A stretch of 64,000 bases of DNA from Ophioderma brevispina (GCA_023653785.1 JAMKCH010005374.1:1-64000); one strand, 5' to 3'. Numbered from the stretch's first letter, positions 45,978 through 57,705 are shown. The notes: generated from the sequence alone by a model not told the origin. Made by a program: numbers and translations.

Positions 45978-47094
45978 GTAGGACCTTCTGCATTGCAACT
46001 ATTACAAAAACGGTTGTGATTGCTGACACAAAATTAATTTGAATTGTTCCAGATGTGGTATTGTGAGGTCCAATTCAGAATCTGCGTGCAGACTACAGTT
46101 ACAAAAGAGAGTAATGTTATTGTGGGCCGTTGAATTTTTGCCTATATAGTGCTGAATAATGATAGCTAATGTGCAGACTTCAAAAACTATGACCAAGTGA
46201 TATTGATCAAAATTTCTTGAAAAATTATACCTGCATCTGGCAAAAACTGTAAGAACGTATTAATATTATTATTACGTCATATAATTAAAAAAAAACTTCC
46301 CAGTGAGGAAAGTCTTTTTCTATCCAATTCAACTGAAAGGTTAGAAATGAGCAAAACAGTTTTATGTTTTTGTTCTTTATTATTATAGTCTGATTTCTTA
46401 TTCCTGCCAGTAAACGCATATTGTTGATGGGAAGAATGCATTTGGAGGGGGATGTGTTGAGATCCAAAAACAAACTAATAGCTGAAATACTCAACTTGTT
46501 AAACAGGAATTGATTGCTTTAACCCATTTTACATAATTTTTTGTATAAAAATGTTAAAGGCTTCATACAGATATTAGTTGAATAGATTGTCGTTTCAGTG
46601 CGAGCACACTAACGATTCCTTTGTTTGCCGTTCAATCAAAGAACGGGATAAAGTGTCACGAACATCAAGGCTGAGTGAAGAGAAGGATTATGCCACGTAA
46701 ATATTGTAGGTTGTTATATGACAGTGACCAAAACTCTAAACTACTTACATGTTGAAACCAATCTGTCAACTATTATTTCTGGAAAAAGATGAATAAATGT
46801 AAAGGTGTCAGATTTTCTAGTATTCCTAGTGACGTAAAAGAACCTTTGGTGAGTAATCATTACTATCGTATCATGTTCGACGTTGAATGCTCAGAGTTGT
46901 GACGTTGATGTTTGGAATTTATCAGTGCATTTGCCTTGTAATATTGTCTTCGTGAGAAAAGGGCATTTCTTAATTAGTTGGCCTTAATCTTTCCGTATCG
47001 TGACATTGACATTTATTATAATGATAAGTATACAACTCTCAGAACGAATGAATCGTCGACACGCCCCCCCAACAAATTTTAAGAAATGACCAGG
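45978..47094. other. no firmly supported gene
   Basis: Two minus-strand frames (46002-46196 and 46285-46494) give protein-like peptides but lack good donors. Nothing else is supported. Confidence 0.35.
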
Positions 47095-47405
47095 ATAAAA
47101 AATCCTACTAAAAATATATTATATAATCTAATATCAGAAAAGAAAGAAATAAGGAGCGAGAGAGATAGACTAGAAACGAGAACTAGCTAAAGATAAGGAT
47201 ACGAGAGACTGAGCTAGAGGATCTCTTATAAGAGTAACTACTATACTATTATAGTTAATATCTATAGGTTTTTTTGTGGTGGAGGGAGAAGAGAAGGACG
47301 AAAAAAAGCACGCACGCGAGCGCGCCCGCGAGAGACGGCGCGCCGACGAGCCGCGACGAAAGACAGGAGGAAGACCAGAAACTATACTACTCTCTATACA
47401 GTAAT
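47095..47405. other. compositionally anomalous purine-rich and CpG-rich block
   Basis: A sharp change from the neighbouring DNA. First comes ~200 bp of GAAAGAAATAAGGAGCGAG-type purine-rich sequence with many AGAGA and CTAGA words. Then comes a ~70-bp CG-dinucleotide-dense stretch (GCACGCACGCGAGCGCGCCC) ending in GACAGGAGGAAG. No frame, repeat period or fold explains it. It resembles low-quality consensus more than genomic DNA, and it lies ~200 bp before the large minisatellite, where assemblies often fail. Confidence 0.55.
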
Positions 47406-47504
47406 TATTTCTTAAAAATTGTGTAGTGGTTTAATGATTGGACTATGGGTATGTGCAAACAAAACAAATGTATACATGTACACAATTGGTCATTTTTATT
47501 TCAG

Positions 47505-50500
47505 TGACTTAAATGTATAGATGTGATCACTTTGGAAACCCCTGTCAGATGTTGATACTGCCTGGTTTTGTGTCCTTTGTTTTGAACCACCTGGAACAAC
47601 CAGTGGGCAGCAAATGCAAATATGCCACCTGGTAAAAGCCGGGTGGGCAGCAATGCATATGCCACATGGTAGTACCAGCAAGTTGGCAACAATGCATATG
47701 CCAACCTGGTACAGACAGTTGGCAGCAAATGAATATGGCACCTGATACAGACAGTAGGCAGCAAATGAATATGCCACCTGGTACAGACAGTAGGCAGCAA
47801 ATGAATATGCCAACGGTACAGGACAGTAGGCAGCAAATAATATGCCACTGGTACATCCACGTGGCAAGCAAATGAATATTCACCTGTACAGCCATTGGGC
47901 AGCAAATGAAAATGCCACCTGGTAAAGCCAGGGGGCAGCAAATCGATATGGCACCTGGTACAGTCAGTGGGCAGCAAGTGAATATGCACCTGGTACAGCC
48001 ACGTGGGCAGCAAATAAATATGCCACCTGGTACAGCAAGTGGGCAGCACATATGAAAATAGTGCCACCTGACAGTTCAGTGGGCAAAGCAAAATTGAATA
48101 TGCAACCTGGTACAGCCAGGGGAAGCAAATGAATATACCACCTGGTAAAGCCAGTGGGCTGGTACAGCACTGTGCAGCAATGAATATGCCTCCTGGTACA
48201 GCCAGTGGGACCGCAAAGAATATGCAACCGGTACAAGACAGTGGGCAGCAAATGAATATGCACCTGGTAGCCAGTGGGCAGCAAGAATATATGGCCACCC
48301 AGTAAGCCCGTGGGCAGGCAAATGAATGATGCCACAATGGTACAGCAGTGGGCAGCAATGAATATGCCACCTGGTTTTACAGACAGTGGGCAGCAAATGG
48401 AATATGCCACCTGGTACAGCAGTCGGGCGCAAAATGAATATGACACCCTAGTACAGCCAGAGGGGCAGCAAATCAGTTTACCAATGGTTACAGAAAGTGG
48501 GCAGAAAGGGATAGCCACCTGGTAAGCCAGTGGAAGCAAATGAATATGCCCCTGGTACAGCCAGTGGGCAGCTAATGGAATATGCACCTGGTACAAACAG
48601 TGGGCAGCAATGAATATGCCACCTGCGTAAGCCAGTGGGCAGCAAATGAATATGTCACCTGGTAAACGCCCCAGTGGTCAGCAATGAAGAGCCACCTGGT
48701 AAAGCCAGGGGCAGCAAATCGATATGGCACCTGGTACAGTCAGTGGGCAGCAAGTGAATATGCACCTGTACAGCCAGGGGGCAACAAATGAATATGGCCC
48801 ACCTGGTACAGAGTGGGGCAGCCAAATGGATATGCCACCTGGTTACAGCAAGTGGGCAGGCAAATGCATATACACCTGGTACAGCCAGTGGGCTGGTACA
48901 GCAAACTGCTGCAGCAAAGGAATATGCCACCTGGTACGCCCAGTGGGCAGCACATGAATATGCCACCTGGTACAGCCAGTGGGCAGGCAAATGATAGCCA
49001 CCTGGTATAGCAGGTGCGCAAATGAATCGCCACCTGGTATAGCCAGTGGGCAGCAAATGAAAATGCCAACTTATAGCACGAGGGCACAAATAAATATGCC
49101 ACCTTGGAAGCCAGTGGGCAGCAAAGATGAATATGACACCTGGTACAGCAAGTGGGCAGCAGGCTGCAAAATGAATATGCACCGGGTACAGACCAGTGGG
49201 CGCAAAGAATAGCCAACCTTGGAGAGCAGTGGCAGCAATGAATATGCCACCTGTAAAGCCAGGGGGCAGCAAATGAACATGCCACCTGGTACAGCCAGTG
49301 GGCAGAATGAATATGGCCACCTGGTTCTAGCAAGGTGCAGCAATGAATATGCCACCTGTACAGCAGTGGGCAGCAAATGAAAATGCCACCTGGTTATTAT
49401 AGCACGAGGGCAGCAAATAAATATGCCACCTGGTCAGCCAGTGGGCAGCAATGAATATGCCAACCTGGTACCGGCAGGGGCAGCAAATCGATATGGCACC
49501 TGGTACAGTCAGTGGGCAGCAAGTGAATATGCACCTGGTACAGCCAGGTGGGAAGAAATGAATATAACACCTGGTACAGCCAGTGGGCTGGTATACGCAA
49601 CTGTGCAGCAAATGGAATATGCCTCCTGGTACAGCCAGGGGCAGCAAGATATGCAAACTGGTACAGCAGGGGGGGCAGCAACATGAATATGCCACCGGTA
49701 TAGCCAAGTGGGCGCACATGAAATATGAACCTGTTACAGCCAGTGGGCAGCAAATGAAAATGCCACCTGGTACAGGACCGTGGGCAGCAAATGAATATGA
49801 CCTGGTACAGACAGTGGGCAGCAACATGGAAATATGCCACCTGGTTACAGCCGTGGGCACGCAAGCATGACATGCCAACTAGACAGCCAATGGGCAGCAA
49901 ATCCTATACAAATGGAAAGACAGTGGGCAGCAATGGGATATGCCACTGGTAAAGCCAGTGCGACAGCAAAGGGGATATGCCACCTGTCCCAGAGTTACAG
50001 CCAGTGGGCAGCTAATGAAATGCCCACACTGGTACAACCAGTGGGCGCAGCAATGAATATGCCAACTGGTAAGCCAGTGGGCAGGCAAATGAATATGTCA
50101 CCTGGTTCAGCCAGTGGGCAGCAAATGAAAATGCCACTGGTAAAGCCAGGGGCAAAGGCAGCAAATCGATATGCCACCTGGTACAGTCATGGGCAGCAAA
50201 TCCAATATGCCACCTGTTTACAGCCAGTGGGCACCAACATGATATGCACACCTGGTACAGACAGTGGGCAGGAAATGAATATGCACCTGTACAGCCAGTG
50301 GGCAGGCCAGCAAAGGAATATACCACTGGTTACCGCCAGTGGGCTGGTACAGCAACTGTGCAGCAAATGAATATGCCACCTGGTACAGCCAGGTGGGCAG
50401 CAAATGAATATGCAAAATGGTACAGCCCAGTGGGGCCAGCAGAAATGCCACCGTTATAGCAAGGTGTGCAGGCAAATGAATATGCCACCTGTACAGCCCG

Positions 50501-51130
50501 TGGGGCAGCAAATGAATATGCCACCTGGATAGCACGAGGCAGCAAAAAATATTGAACCTGCGCAGGCAGTGGGCAGCAAAATGAATTGCCACCTGGTACA
50601 GCAAGTGGGCAGCAAATTAATATGCACTGGTACAGCCATGGGCAAGCAAATGAATATGCCACCTGGTATGCCAGGCGGCAGAACAATGATAGGCCACATG
50701 GTACAGCCAGTGGGCAGCAAATGATATACACCTGGTACAGCCAGTGGGCAGCAATATAGAGCAAGAATATGCCACTGGTATAGCAAGTGTTGCAGCAAAT
50801 GAATATGCCACCTGGTACAGGCCAGGGGCCGGGCAAATGAAATGAAATATGACACCTGGTTATAGCACGGAGGGCAGCAAAGAAATATGCCACCTGGTAC
50901 AGCCAGTGGGCAGCAAAGGAATATGCCACCTGGTACAGCAAGTGGGCAGCAATGAAATGCCACCTGGTACAGCCGTGGGCAGCAATGAATCTGCCACCTG
51001 GTATAGCAAGTGGGCACGCAAAGATATGCCACCCAGTACCAGCCAGTGGGCAGCAAATGAAAATGCCACCTGGTACAGCAAGTGGGCAGCAAAGGCATAT
51101 ATCACATCCAACCATAGAATGAATAATGTA
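47505..51130 (+). CDS. possible giant exon of a 12-residue-repeat protein
   Basis: The 36-bp repeat equals 12 codons. One plus-strand phase reads GQQMNMPPGTAS and is free of stops in the consensus. A good acceptor (CATTTTTATTTCAG) lies at 47504. From 47527 the frame T-A-W-F-C-V-L-C-F-E leads into PPGTTSGQQ with only one in-frame stop, at 47524, between acceptor and repeat. Frequent single-base indels break the frame in most units, so no intact ORF exceeds ~70-180 codons. If these are assembly errors, the exon would encode ~97 repeats of a Gly/Gln/Met/Pro-rich, low-complexity (prion-like or matrix-like) chain. If they are real, it is a non-coding minisatellite. Confidence 0.35.
47587..51097 (+). 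repeat. 36-bp minisatellite array (~97 units) with higher-order structure
   Basis: Unit consensus: CAGCAAATGAATATGCC then ACCTGGTACAGCCAGTGGG. Variant units recur at long intervals. AATCGATATGG..GTCAGTGGGCAGCAAGTG occurs near 47940, 48718, 49488 and 50163. A unit with an ~18-base insertion (GGGCTGGTACAGCAACTGTG) occurs near 48146, 48888, 49585 and 50340. A TAGCACGAGGGCAGCAAATA variant occurs near 49078, 49403, 50532 and 50864. These markers define a higher-order period of roughly 0.7-0.77 kb. Minus-strand frames up to 289 codons exist because the unit has no stop in any minus frame. Confidence 0.93.
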
Positions 51131-52580
51131 TAATTTTACATTCGTTTACTGCCTGTTGACAGCCAAGGTAAATTCAAACAACGACTGCCTACCCAACAGG
51201 CAGGCAGTCTCGAAAACTGGACAAGTACAACATTGACAGTTTTTTCACAGGCATCCAAAAGCAGAATAATTTATGACACAAAATATAATTTACACATTTC
51301 AAAATCTAAAAATTAACAAAATTTTATTTTAATGTTTGAGTCATCATATTCGTAGGTTACATTTCTCAAATTTCCTGTGACTCTTCAGATACCTGCCTAC
51401 TTTGTAGTTAAAACATTTATCATGTGTTAAAAGTGACACTGCACTTTTGCTAACACTGTCGTTTGGGTTCTGACAATTTTGTAACCTTTAGGGTTAGATT
51501 TATTAAAGTGAAGTTTAAGGTTAGGATTACAGTTAAATAATCATGTTAAAGGTGCTGGTTACGATTTGTGGCTATAGTGTTCTGTACGTGATATGGAGAG
51601 CCTGTCCAAGGACACACTGAACATTCAAGTACCATGGGGGAAACAAACCTTGCGGTTTTCTTTTATGCTTAGACGTGATAATGCCTCGTTCAATGCCCTA
51701 TTCACTAACGCTAATATTGATGGTAACCATTAATGAGTAGTTTTTATTTTATCTTGAGAAAAGAAATGCATTGCAGGGACTGAATTTTAAATAAGGCAGT
51801 GCCCAGTAAAAAGCTCTCCTGGTCGTATCAGGGGAGCTTTAAGGAGAGATATTCATGGCGGTTTACCATGACTAACCAAGGATAGATTCGAATTCCCCAA
51901 GGGGAGCTTTAAAATCACTCTCCTGTAAAGTGCTTAAGGAGAGCTGTTGGGGAGCCATCACTCCTCACTCTCCTTAAAAGTCAGTCTCGATTTGAAGCTG
52001 AAATTTCAGGACGACAATGAGAAAAATCGGCTTATCATCTTGATACCAAACTTGATACTTTCTTCCGGTAATTACGGGGTGTCCTTTAGACGCTCGGAAC
52101 AAGCACCTTTAACAATACTTTGGTACTTTTCCTGACTTACGTTGCCCAAAAATATCAAAAAAAGGATGACACAAAAAGTGGGGAAGCTAGTGGGTACCTT
52201 TATATGGGAAACATGTCCATTATCTTTGAGAAGTGATAACTCAAATCAATGTTTATACCATTCTACTACCTCTACTGTTCATTATTGAAAATGCAGCAAT
52301 GTAATAACTTTTTAAAAACAATATCAATGACAATTAATGGGTTTAACAAAATCCTTCAATTTTCTGAAAATTCAAAAATTCATATATTAATGGAATAAGT
52401 GTCTGGCGGTTTTAATTTACAGTGCAGCTCATAGTGTTACCAAAATGGTCTTGGCTGTGCCTTGCCATTATTTTGAAGTTTTTTTCCACTTCAGACATGT
52501 AATATAATTCAGCACATGGCTTATGTGTTTATAGCAATAGCAAATATTTTAGATTTTTTTTTGTATAAATACTTACTTAC
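51098..52580. other. spacer downstream of the minisatellite
   Basis: A hairpin lies at about 51183-51211 (GACTGCCT..AGGCAGGCAGTC). Between 51810 and 51975, GGGGAGCTTTAAGGAGAG and CTCTCC(T)TAAA words recur in both orientations, suggesting a small repeat. No exon is supported. Confidence 0.4.
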
Positions 52581-52767
52581 ATGGGCCTGATCCTGTGCAG
52601 CCCGGCTCGTGTAACAAAACTTCTATTTCTTGCCCATCAAACCATGATCCAGGTGCACGTACAGGATCAAAGAATCCAATCGTACCAATTAAAGTCAACA
52701 TTATTACAGGCATATTATGCACATCAAGTGTATTCAAGCTATTATTACATATATTGCTCGATCCCAC
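52581..52767 (-). CDS. candidate internal exon, unidentified protein
   Basis: Strong splice borders on the minus strand: acceptor CCCTACTTTTTCAG before GTGGGATC, and donor CCCAT followed by GTAAGTAAGT. The 187 bp are open in phase 0 for 62 codons, leaving one base at the end. The peptide includes NNSLNTLDVHNMPVIM, TLIGTIGFFDPVRAPGSWF and DGQEIEVLLHEPGCTG. Alternating hydrophobic residues and the Gly/Pro turns suggest a beta-rich domain, and Cys near each end may pair. I recognise no family. Its phase-0 start matches the phase-0 end of the candidate at 54549-54785 on the same strand, so the two could be consecutive exons with a ~1.8-kb intron. Confidence 0.55.
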
Positions 52768-53059
52768 CTGAAAAAGTAGGGAGGGGGGGGAGGTAGTTCC
52801 AATAATTGTAACTTAATGGCATATCTTTTAAAATTTGGACATATCTTTGGTGCCATAAGTACAAACTGTTATGTGGAGTTCCAATGCCCATTTAAGTTTG
52901 AGAGTTCTGAGATGTTATTAGTTCCTAAATAAAAGAAAAAATATTTTCTTTTGACTAAATAGATCTCTACTAGGGGGAGTCTGTCGAATAATTGTCTTAC
53001 CAATTTGTATCCGATGCTACAACCTTCCTCAGTCCACCACAAAAAAGTTCATGTCATCA
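52768..53059. other. presumed intron
   Basis: Sequence just upstream of the 52.6-kb exon candidate, with a G run (GGGAGGGGGGGGAGG) at 52780-52794 close to the acceptor. Nothing else is seen. Confidence 0.35.
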
Positions 53060-53095
53060 TGTACACAGGCTGCCACATTTGGCAGCCTGTGTACA
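53060..53095. repeat. perfect 16-bp hairpin
   Basis: TGTACACAGGCTGCCA (53060-53075), loop CATT, then the exact reverse complement TGGCAGCCTGTGTACA (53080-53095). There is no T run after it and the stem is too short for a typical animal pre-miRNA. It may be a collapsed foldback element or a protein-binding palindrome. Confidence 0.85.
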
Positions 53096-54548
53096 CAAAA
53101 AACCCCCAGGGTAAGATTCACCTGAAAATGAAGACTCTCAAGTGCATACAATATAAAGTTATAGCAAATAATGACCTATTTACGCCACTTTGCAGCTTGT
53201 AAAGTTAGAGCAGAAGCTGTCTGTGATCTTGGCTTAAATGAGCTGTCACTACTACACACAACTCGTCATGACTAGATATGTCTATGAAACAGCAGCCATA
53301 AAAAAGTTAAGGACTTATCAGTCATGATCATCAGGGACTAGGAGGGGGGAGAAGAAATGTTGACTGTAAGAAGCAATGAAGAGTCACTTGGATAATTCTT
53401 GTTGAACATTTATGATCTGAAAAGTGATTGCAAATGAAGTGCCACATAACCCCATTTAAATTTCTATAGGAAAACACTCCTTTGATTATATGGCCTACAC
53501 ACTACAAAACCCTTAAACTAAGGCCAGTGTAGTTGAATAGGTGCCGAAGATAGTTTTGCTATAATCGCCTGCCAGAATTCTCAGGAAAGATTGGTGTGGG
53601 TAAACGCAGCGTGATGTGCACCAAACCCGGAAGGAAGCAACAAATAAGTTCTTGAGAAGCATCACACGAGTTGTAATTGGTCGGGAGGCATGCGCCTATA
53701 TACGAGTTAATTTGCATAATACTTGCGTGCGTTCGCTTGGACTGAGAAATTCTGACATCATTATAATAAAAATTGTTTTTATATTATCTTCATTTCTTAA
53801 ACCATGGCACACACCTGGGAAGGTCTTTTATAATAATAGTTTGCATAAAATTGTAATCATAGTACTTCTGTGAGGTACAAAACTCAAGGGAAATCCTTCC
53901 ATATAATAATTCATATTCACAACAGTGACGACAGCGACGTTACTAGTGCCATTACTCAACAAGTGTAAGCAAATTGTAGAATGTAATATTTTGTTTTTTA
54001 AGCCTTTTGCAAATTACTTTCGATGAAGGCATAGCAGAACTTACTTTACATAATACTTGGGGCGAGTAATTTTATCTGGTCAGTTGTATTAATGAGTTCA
54101 GTAAATCCACGGCTACAAGTTTTTTAAGTACAACTGTTTATGCAAACCGAAACGTCATTCCGATTAATCATTAAAGAATGCGTTTGATTTGCTCGTACAT
54201 TTACATTTAGGGTTGCTTATTAATACGAACATACTCTCTGCCAGAATTGTTCAGAGTTTTTTACCATGCGCCAAGCGTGACGTGCGTCAACACGAATGAT
54301 GCCGATTTGGCTTGTTTGAGGTAGGTTGCCTCCCCATTGGTTAATCGCTTCTGAGGCTACCCATAGTCCTCTGTCTCTAGTCCTCTGCCCTTTTAGGCAG
54401 AATTGCGGCGCGAGCGCGTTGCCGACTCTGAAACAATGTCTGACCGAATTCCCCGGCCGCAGTCATAGGGTGGTGGCCAAATTCTTTGCCCCACTCGTTT
54501 TATGGCGGATCCACATCTATTTGCTGAATACTCACAACCCTAGCTTAC
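53096..54548. other. presumed intron; CpG-bearing segment near 54.25-54.5 kb
   Basis: No exon is supported between the two minus-strand candidates. The words CTGCCAGAATT..TCAG and GCG(T)GA..GTGC recur near 53571-53620 and 54238-54290, hinting at an old repeat. GC and CpG rise at 54280-54560 (GCGGCGCGAGCGCGTTGCCG), which could be a promoter-proximal or CpG-island-like segment. Confidence 0.35.
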
Positions 54549-54785
54549 CGCGACCACAATCTTCTTAGCAGGTGTGGTTATTAAAATTTGGACTACATTC
54601 CGAGAGTAGAACTTTAACAAATTACTACATAACTCGGCTCTATTTCTTGGACATAACAAACGTGCATGTGAATCGTTGCGCGTATCAAGCGTCTCCGTGT
54701 AACACAATGTGCGGCCTTTTGGAGGGGAAGCAGGCGTACGTTCAAATTGTCCAAAGAAATTTATGATCCAGAGTAAGTCAGTCAT
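54549..54785 (-). CDS. candidate exon (possibly 5' coding exon), unidentified
   Basis: On the minus strand an ATG frame runs from 54785 to GTGGTCGCG followed by GTAAGCTA, a good donor, ending in phase 0. The peptide includes RTLCYTETLDTRNDSHARL, CPRNRAELCSNLLKFYSRN and VVQILITTPAKKIVVA. Its composition is clearly protein-like. The start is uncertain: the ATG may not be the true start, and an acceptor inside the frame would shorten it. The frame would continue in phase into the exon candidate at 52581-52767. No family is recognised. Confidence 0.38.
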
Positions 54786-55779
54786 ATACTAGTTTATACA
54801 TTTTTTTTTAATTAGCGTAAAACTGTTATTTACTACAGCCCGTATCCAAAACCACTGAGGGCGCCACCCCAAATAATCCTCATTGAAATCCACCGTTAAA
54901 ATGGCTTAATATAAACTTTGTTTTTGTTTTTCGACATGTGGAATAATATTAATATTGTTTAAATTTAATTCAAATAAAGATGGGAAATTTTAAAAACCTT
55001 GGCCATTTGATACCGATACAGGAGAGATTCGAGATATGGGTACGCTGATAGCGCAATAACTTTTCACTCGACACGCAAAACTCATTGCGGCTCCGACAGC
55101 ACGAGGTACTTCTGAAGGTCTACTTTTTGAATGGATTCCATTTCTTTATTTTCTGATATTCAATATTGAGCATTGTCTATCAATATTCATTTTGCATATA
55201 ATTTTAACAACCAACATATCGTCGTACCATGCCAACCGCCAATGTTGCTTACAGTCGATCTATGTTTTTTTACTGGGAACTACCTTCATTACACACCAAC
55301 GTGGAGCGATTTAGGTGTTGTGCCCTTCTAATACACATTTTTTTAATTTTCTTTATTTCCCTAAATATTGATTCATTCTAAAATGTTCACGTAGTGTTAA
55401 GTTTATTCATCCGATCTGGCACATAGCCTTTTGAACATGCGAAGTCACCAGAAATGCCTCAAAATGCACTCTTTTGGGCAAATTTGGCCGATATGTGGTC
55501 GCCATGCCATTAGTGTATGGGTGTGTTTAGAGTTATTAAGATAATGTTTCTTTCTTAGAGTAATAAATTGCAAAGGGTCTTGTGAAACAAACATCGGATG
55601 CAAATTACAAGACTCTAGGAAGCGATTTTATGGTGTTTTATGGACATTCACACCCCCTCCTCCCCGATCCCCTTTACAGCATCAAAACCCAAAAATGACG
55701 GATTTGCAGCGTTTTAAATGCACCGGTGTTTCCATTTCCCTACTTACGTACTCTACTTCTTGAGTTTGGGGGTAATTGT
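54786..55779. other. no recognisable feature
   Basis: AT-rich sequence upstream of the 54.6-kb exon candidate. No TATA box or transcription start could be assigned. Confidence 0.4.
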
Positions 55780-56000
55780 TGTGATAAGGTTAGGGTTAGG
55801 ACTATGATAATCAGTTAACATTGGTGATACGAGTTAGGGTTAGGATGAGGTTAGGGTTAGGGATAAAGCTGAGTTACGGTCCGGTTAGGGTTGTCCATCG
55901 GTCGGGTTAGATTTTTGAGTTAGGGTTAGGGGTGGGGAGGGTTGGGTTAGGGTTATATTTGGGGCCTAGGGTTATAGTTAGGGTTAAATTGGTGTTAGGG
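55780..56000 (+). repeat. degenerate interstitial TTAGGG repeats
   Basis: About a dozen GGTTAGGG/GTTAGGG words are interspersed with variants (GTTAGGAC, GGTCGGGTTAGA, GGGTTGGGTTAGGG) over ~210 bp. TTAGGG is the ancestral animal telomere repeat. Its degeneracy shows an internal, aged tract rather than a chromosome end. A weaker trace lies at 51488-51525. Frames reading through it are incidental. Confidence 0.75.
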
Positions 56001-57058
56001 CGACTATGGCTAACATTAGGGCGTGGGACTAAGGGCTTTAAGGGTATCAATGTTCACGTGGAAAACCACGCGAAAGTAAACAAGAAGAGTATGTGTATGA
56101 CCCCTTCTTGCCTCTAGCTCTTTGGATATACCATGGTCTTTAGAATGAGTCGGGTTCAAAGAGAGCCCAGTTTGGAGACTTTATTAAGATATTCTCCACG
56201 TTTGTAAGTGAGATTCAAGATTCATTTTTTAGTCATAACATTATATATATGACAAAAGAATGTAACAGTACATTATATAATAATCAAAAGTAAAATGAAA
56301 ACTGTTTTAAGATGAAATATATAGCGATATGATATGCGGACATATGGACACCCCGGCATGGGGCTTATAGTCTGCTGGCCCTATCAAAACTACAAGTAAG
56401 ATAATTACACTAAATATACAAACTTAACACAGATAAGGGATGATATAAATATTACAAACAAGCATTTAGTATGGTCAAAGTTCACATTAACTTTCTTCCG
56501 CCATACTGTTTCTTGATATAATGTACGCTGTTTGATGACAAAATGCCGTTATTTGGCCCGTGCAAAGATGATCATCAGAAGGGTAACTTTAAATAGACTT
56601 TATACTACCCAGAGAGATCACAAGTTTATCTTGGGTAGAATTATATTGCTGAAGACATATCTGCTAATTTTAACACTGCAACACGATCAGGAGCTTTCCA
56701 TTCTTGTGGCCAAGGCAAAGACAGAAAATAGACGAAATCACCTATTTACCTGACTAAAAGGACAAATCACGTTAATACATAAAATTCGTCTGGGTATAGG
56801 ATGGATTGCACTTATTTCTTGGTAGGATTGAATTGCGACTTAATTTCGTCATCAAAAAAGCTTCTAAATCACACCAAAAGCTTCACATGGAACAAAACAA
56901 TATGTGTTTTGTATAGAATCACTTTGCGAGGCTAATTTTTTTTGCGTTTCCGGTCAAATGGTGTACATTCCCGTATAGCGTTTAGAATCCACAATTTGTT
57001 TATTTTTCTTTTATTTCCATAAAAATTGATTCCGTCTATGAAAAAGTGTCACGTATTA
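56001..57058. other. no recognisable gene
   Basis: AT-rich spacer with a 73-codon plus-strand open frame at 56532-56753 that lacks context. Nothing is supported. Confidence 0.4.
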
Positions 57059-57216
57059 TTAAAATAAGGAATAGTTTTGAGTGTCTCAAATGCTTGCTTA
57101 ACAAAGTAGGGGAGGAAACAAGGTCAAGCCTCATTGAAGGTAATGGACGTTGACCTTCTGTGACCCCTACATCATAAACTAAGCATTTGAGACACTCAAA
57201 TCCATTCCTATTTTAA
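57059..57216. mobile_element. ~155-bp foldback (MITE-like) element
   Basis: The arms are inverted repeats of ~32 bp: TTAAAATAAGGAATAG..TTTGAGTGTCTCAAATGCTT on the left, and AAGCATTTGAGACACTCAAA..CATTCCTATTTTAA on the right. The loop of ~85 bp holds AAGGTCAAGCC and TTGACCTTCTGTGACC. Each arm has its own palindrome, TTTGAGTGTCTCAAA. It would fold as a single hairpin in RNA or single-stranded DNA. Non-coding. Confidence 0.7.
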
Positions 57217-57705
57217 TTCAATGAGCTCCACCAATAATTTGCACCATTTTTATCCAAATCGGAGCAACTTTAAAATTTGACCCTGTACAACTGAAATTGA
57301 CCCTTTTATTGATTTTTGCTGCTTTCAGTCTATAACTCTGAAACTTTAGGCTGTACATATTACAAACTATACCTTTTCTGAATCCTTACGGTTAGACACA
57401 TAACGTGGTATACTTTTCAACACGGATCAATTTCAAAATTTGACCCCTGTACAAACTTTGTCTTGGCCCCCTCTCTTGTAGCATTTGCAGCACTTAAGAA
57501 TCACGTTTCAGGGGTTCCTGTCAGGCTGTCAACATCTAATCACTCAAACCTTTTGTACTTGAGATGTGTTACAAATGTCTGCTAGTTCCCGGGTTATAAA
57601 GGTATATTTCGTGATCCTAGCACCTTATTTTTTGTTTATGGTTCACTGGACATCCCCGAGGAAAGGTTATTTCCAAAATTTCAGTTGATTCTGACGGCGT
57701 GTTTT

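Noticed and set aside
46002..46494. Two minus-strand protein-like frames
   Set aside because: No acceptable donors, no poly(A) signal and no repeat or homologous copy.
47496..49900. Long minus-strand open frames (up to 289 codons) across the minisatellite
   Set aside because: The 36-bp unit has no stop in any minus frame, so long frames arise automatically. The peptides (YQVAYSFAAHWL-like, Cys/Trp-rich) keep changing frame at indels and have no splice context.
47587..51097. CRISPR array
   Set aside because: Units are contiguous with no unique spacers, the context is eukaryotic, and no cas genes are present.
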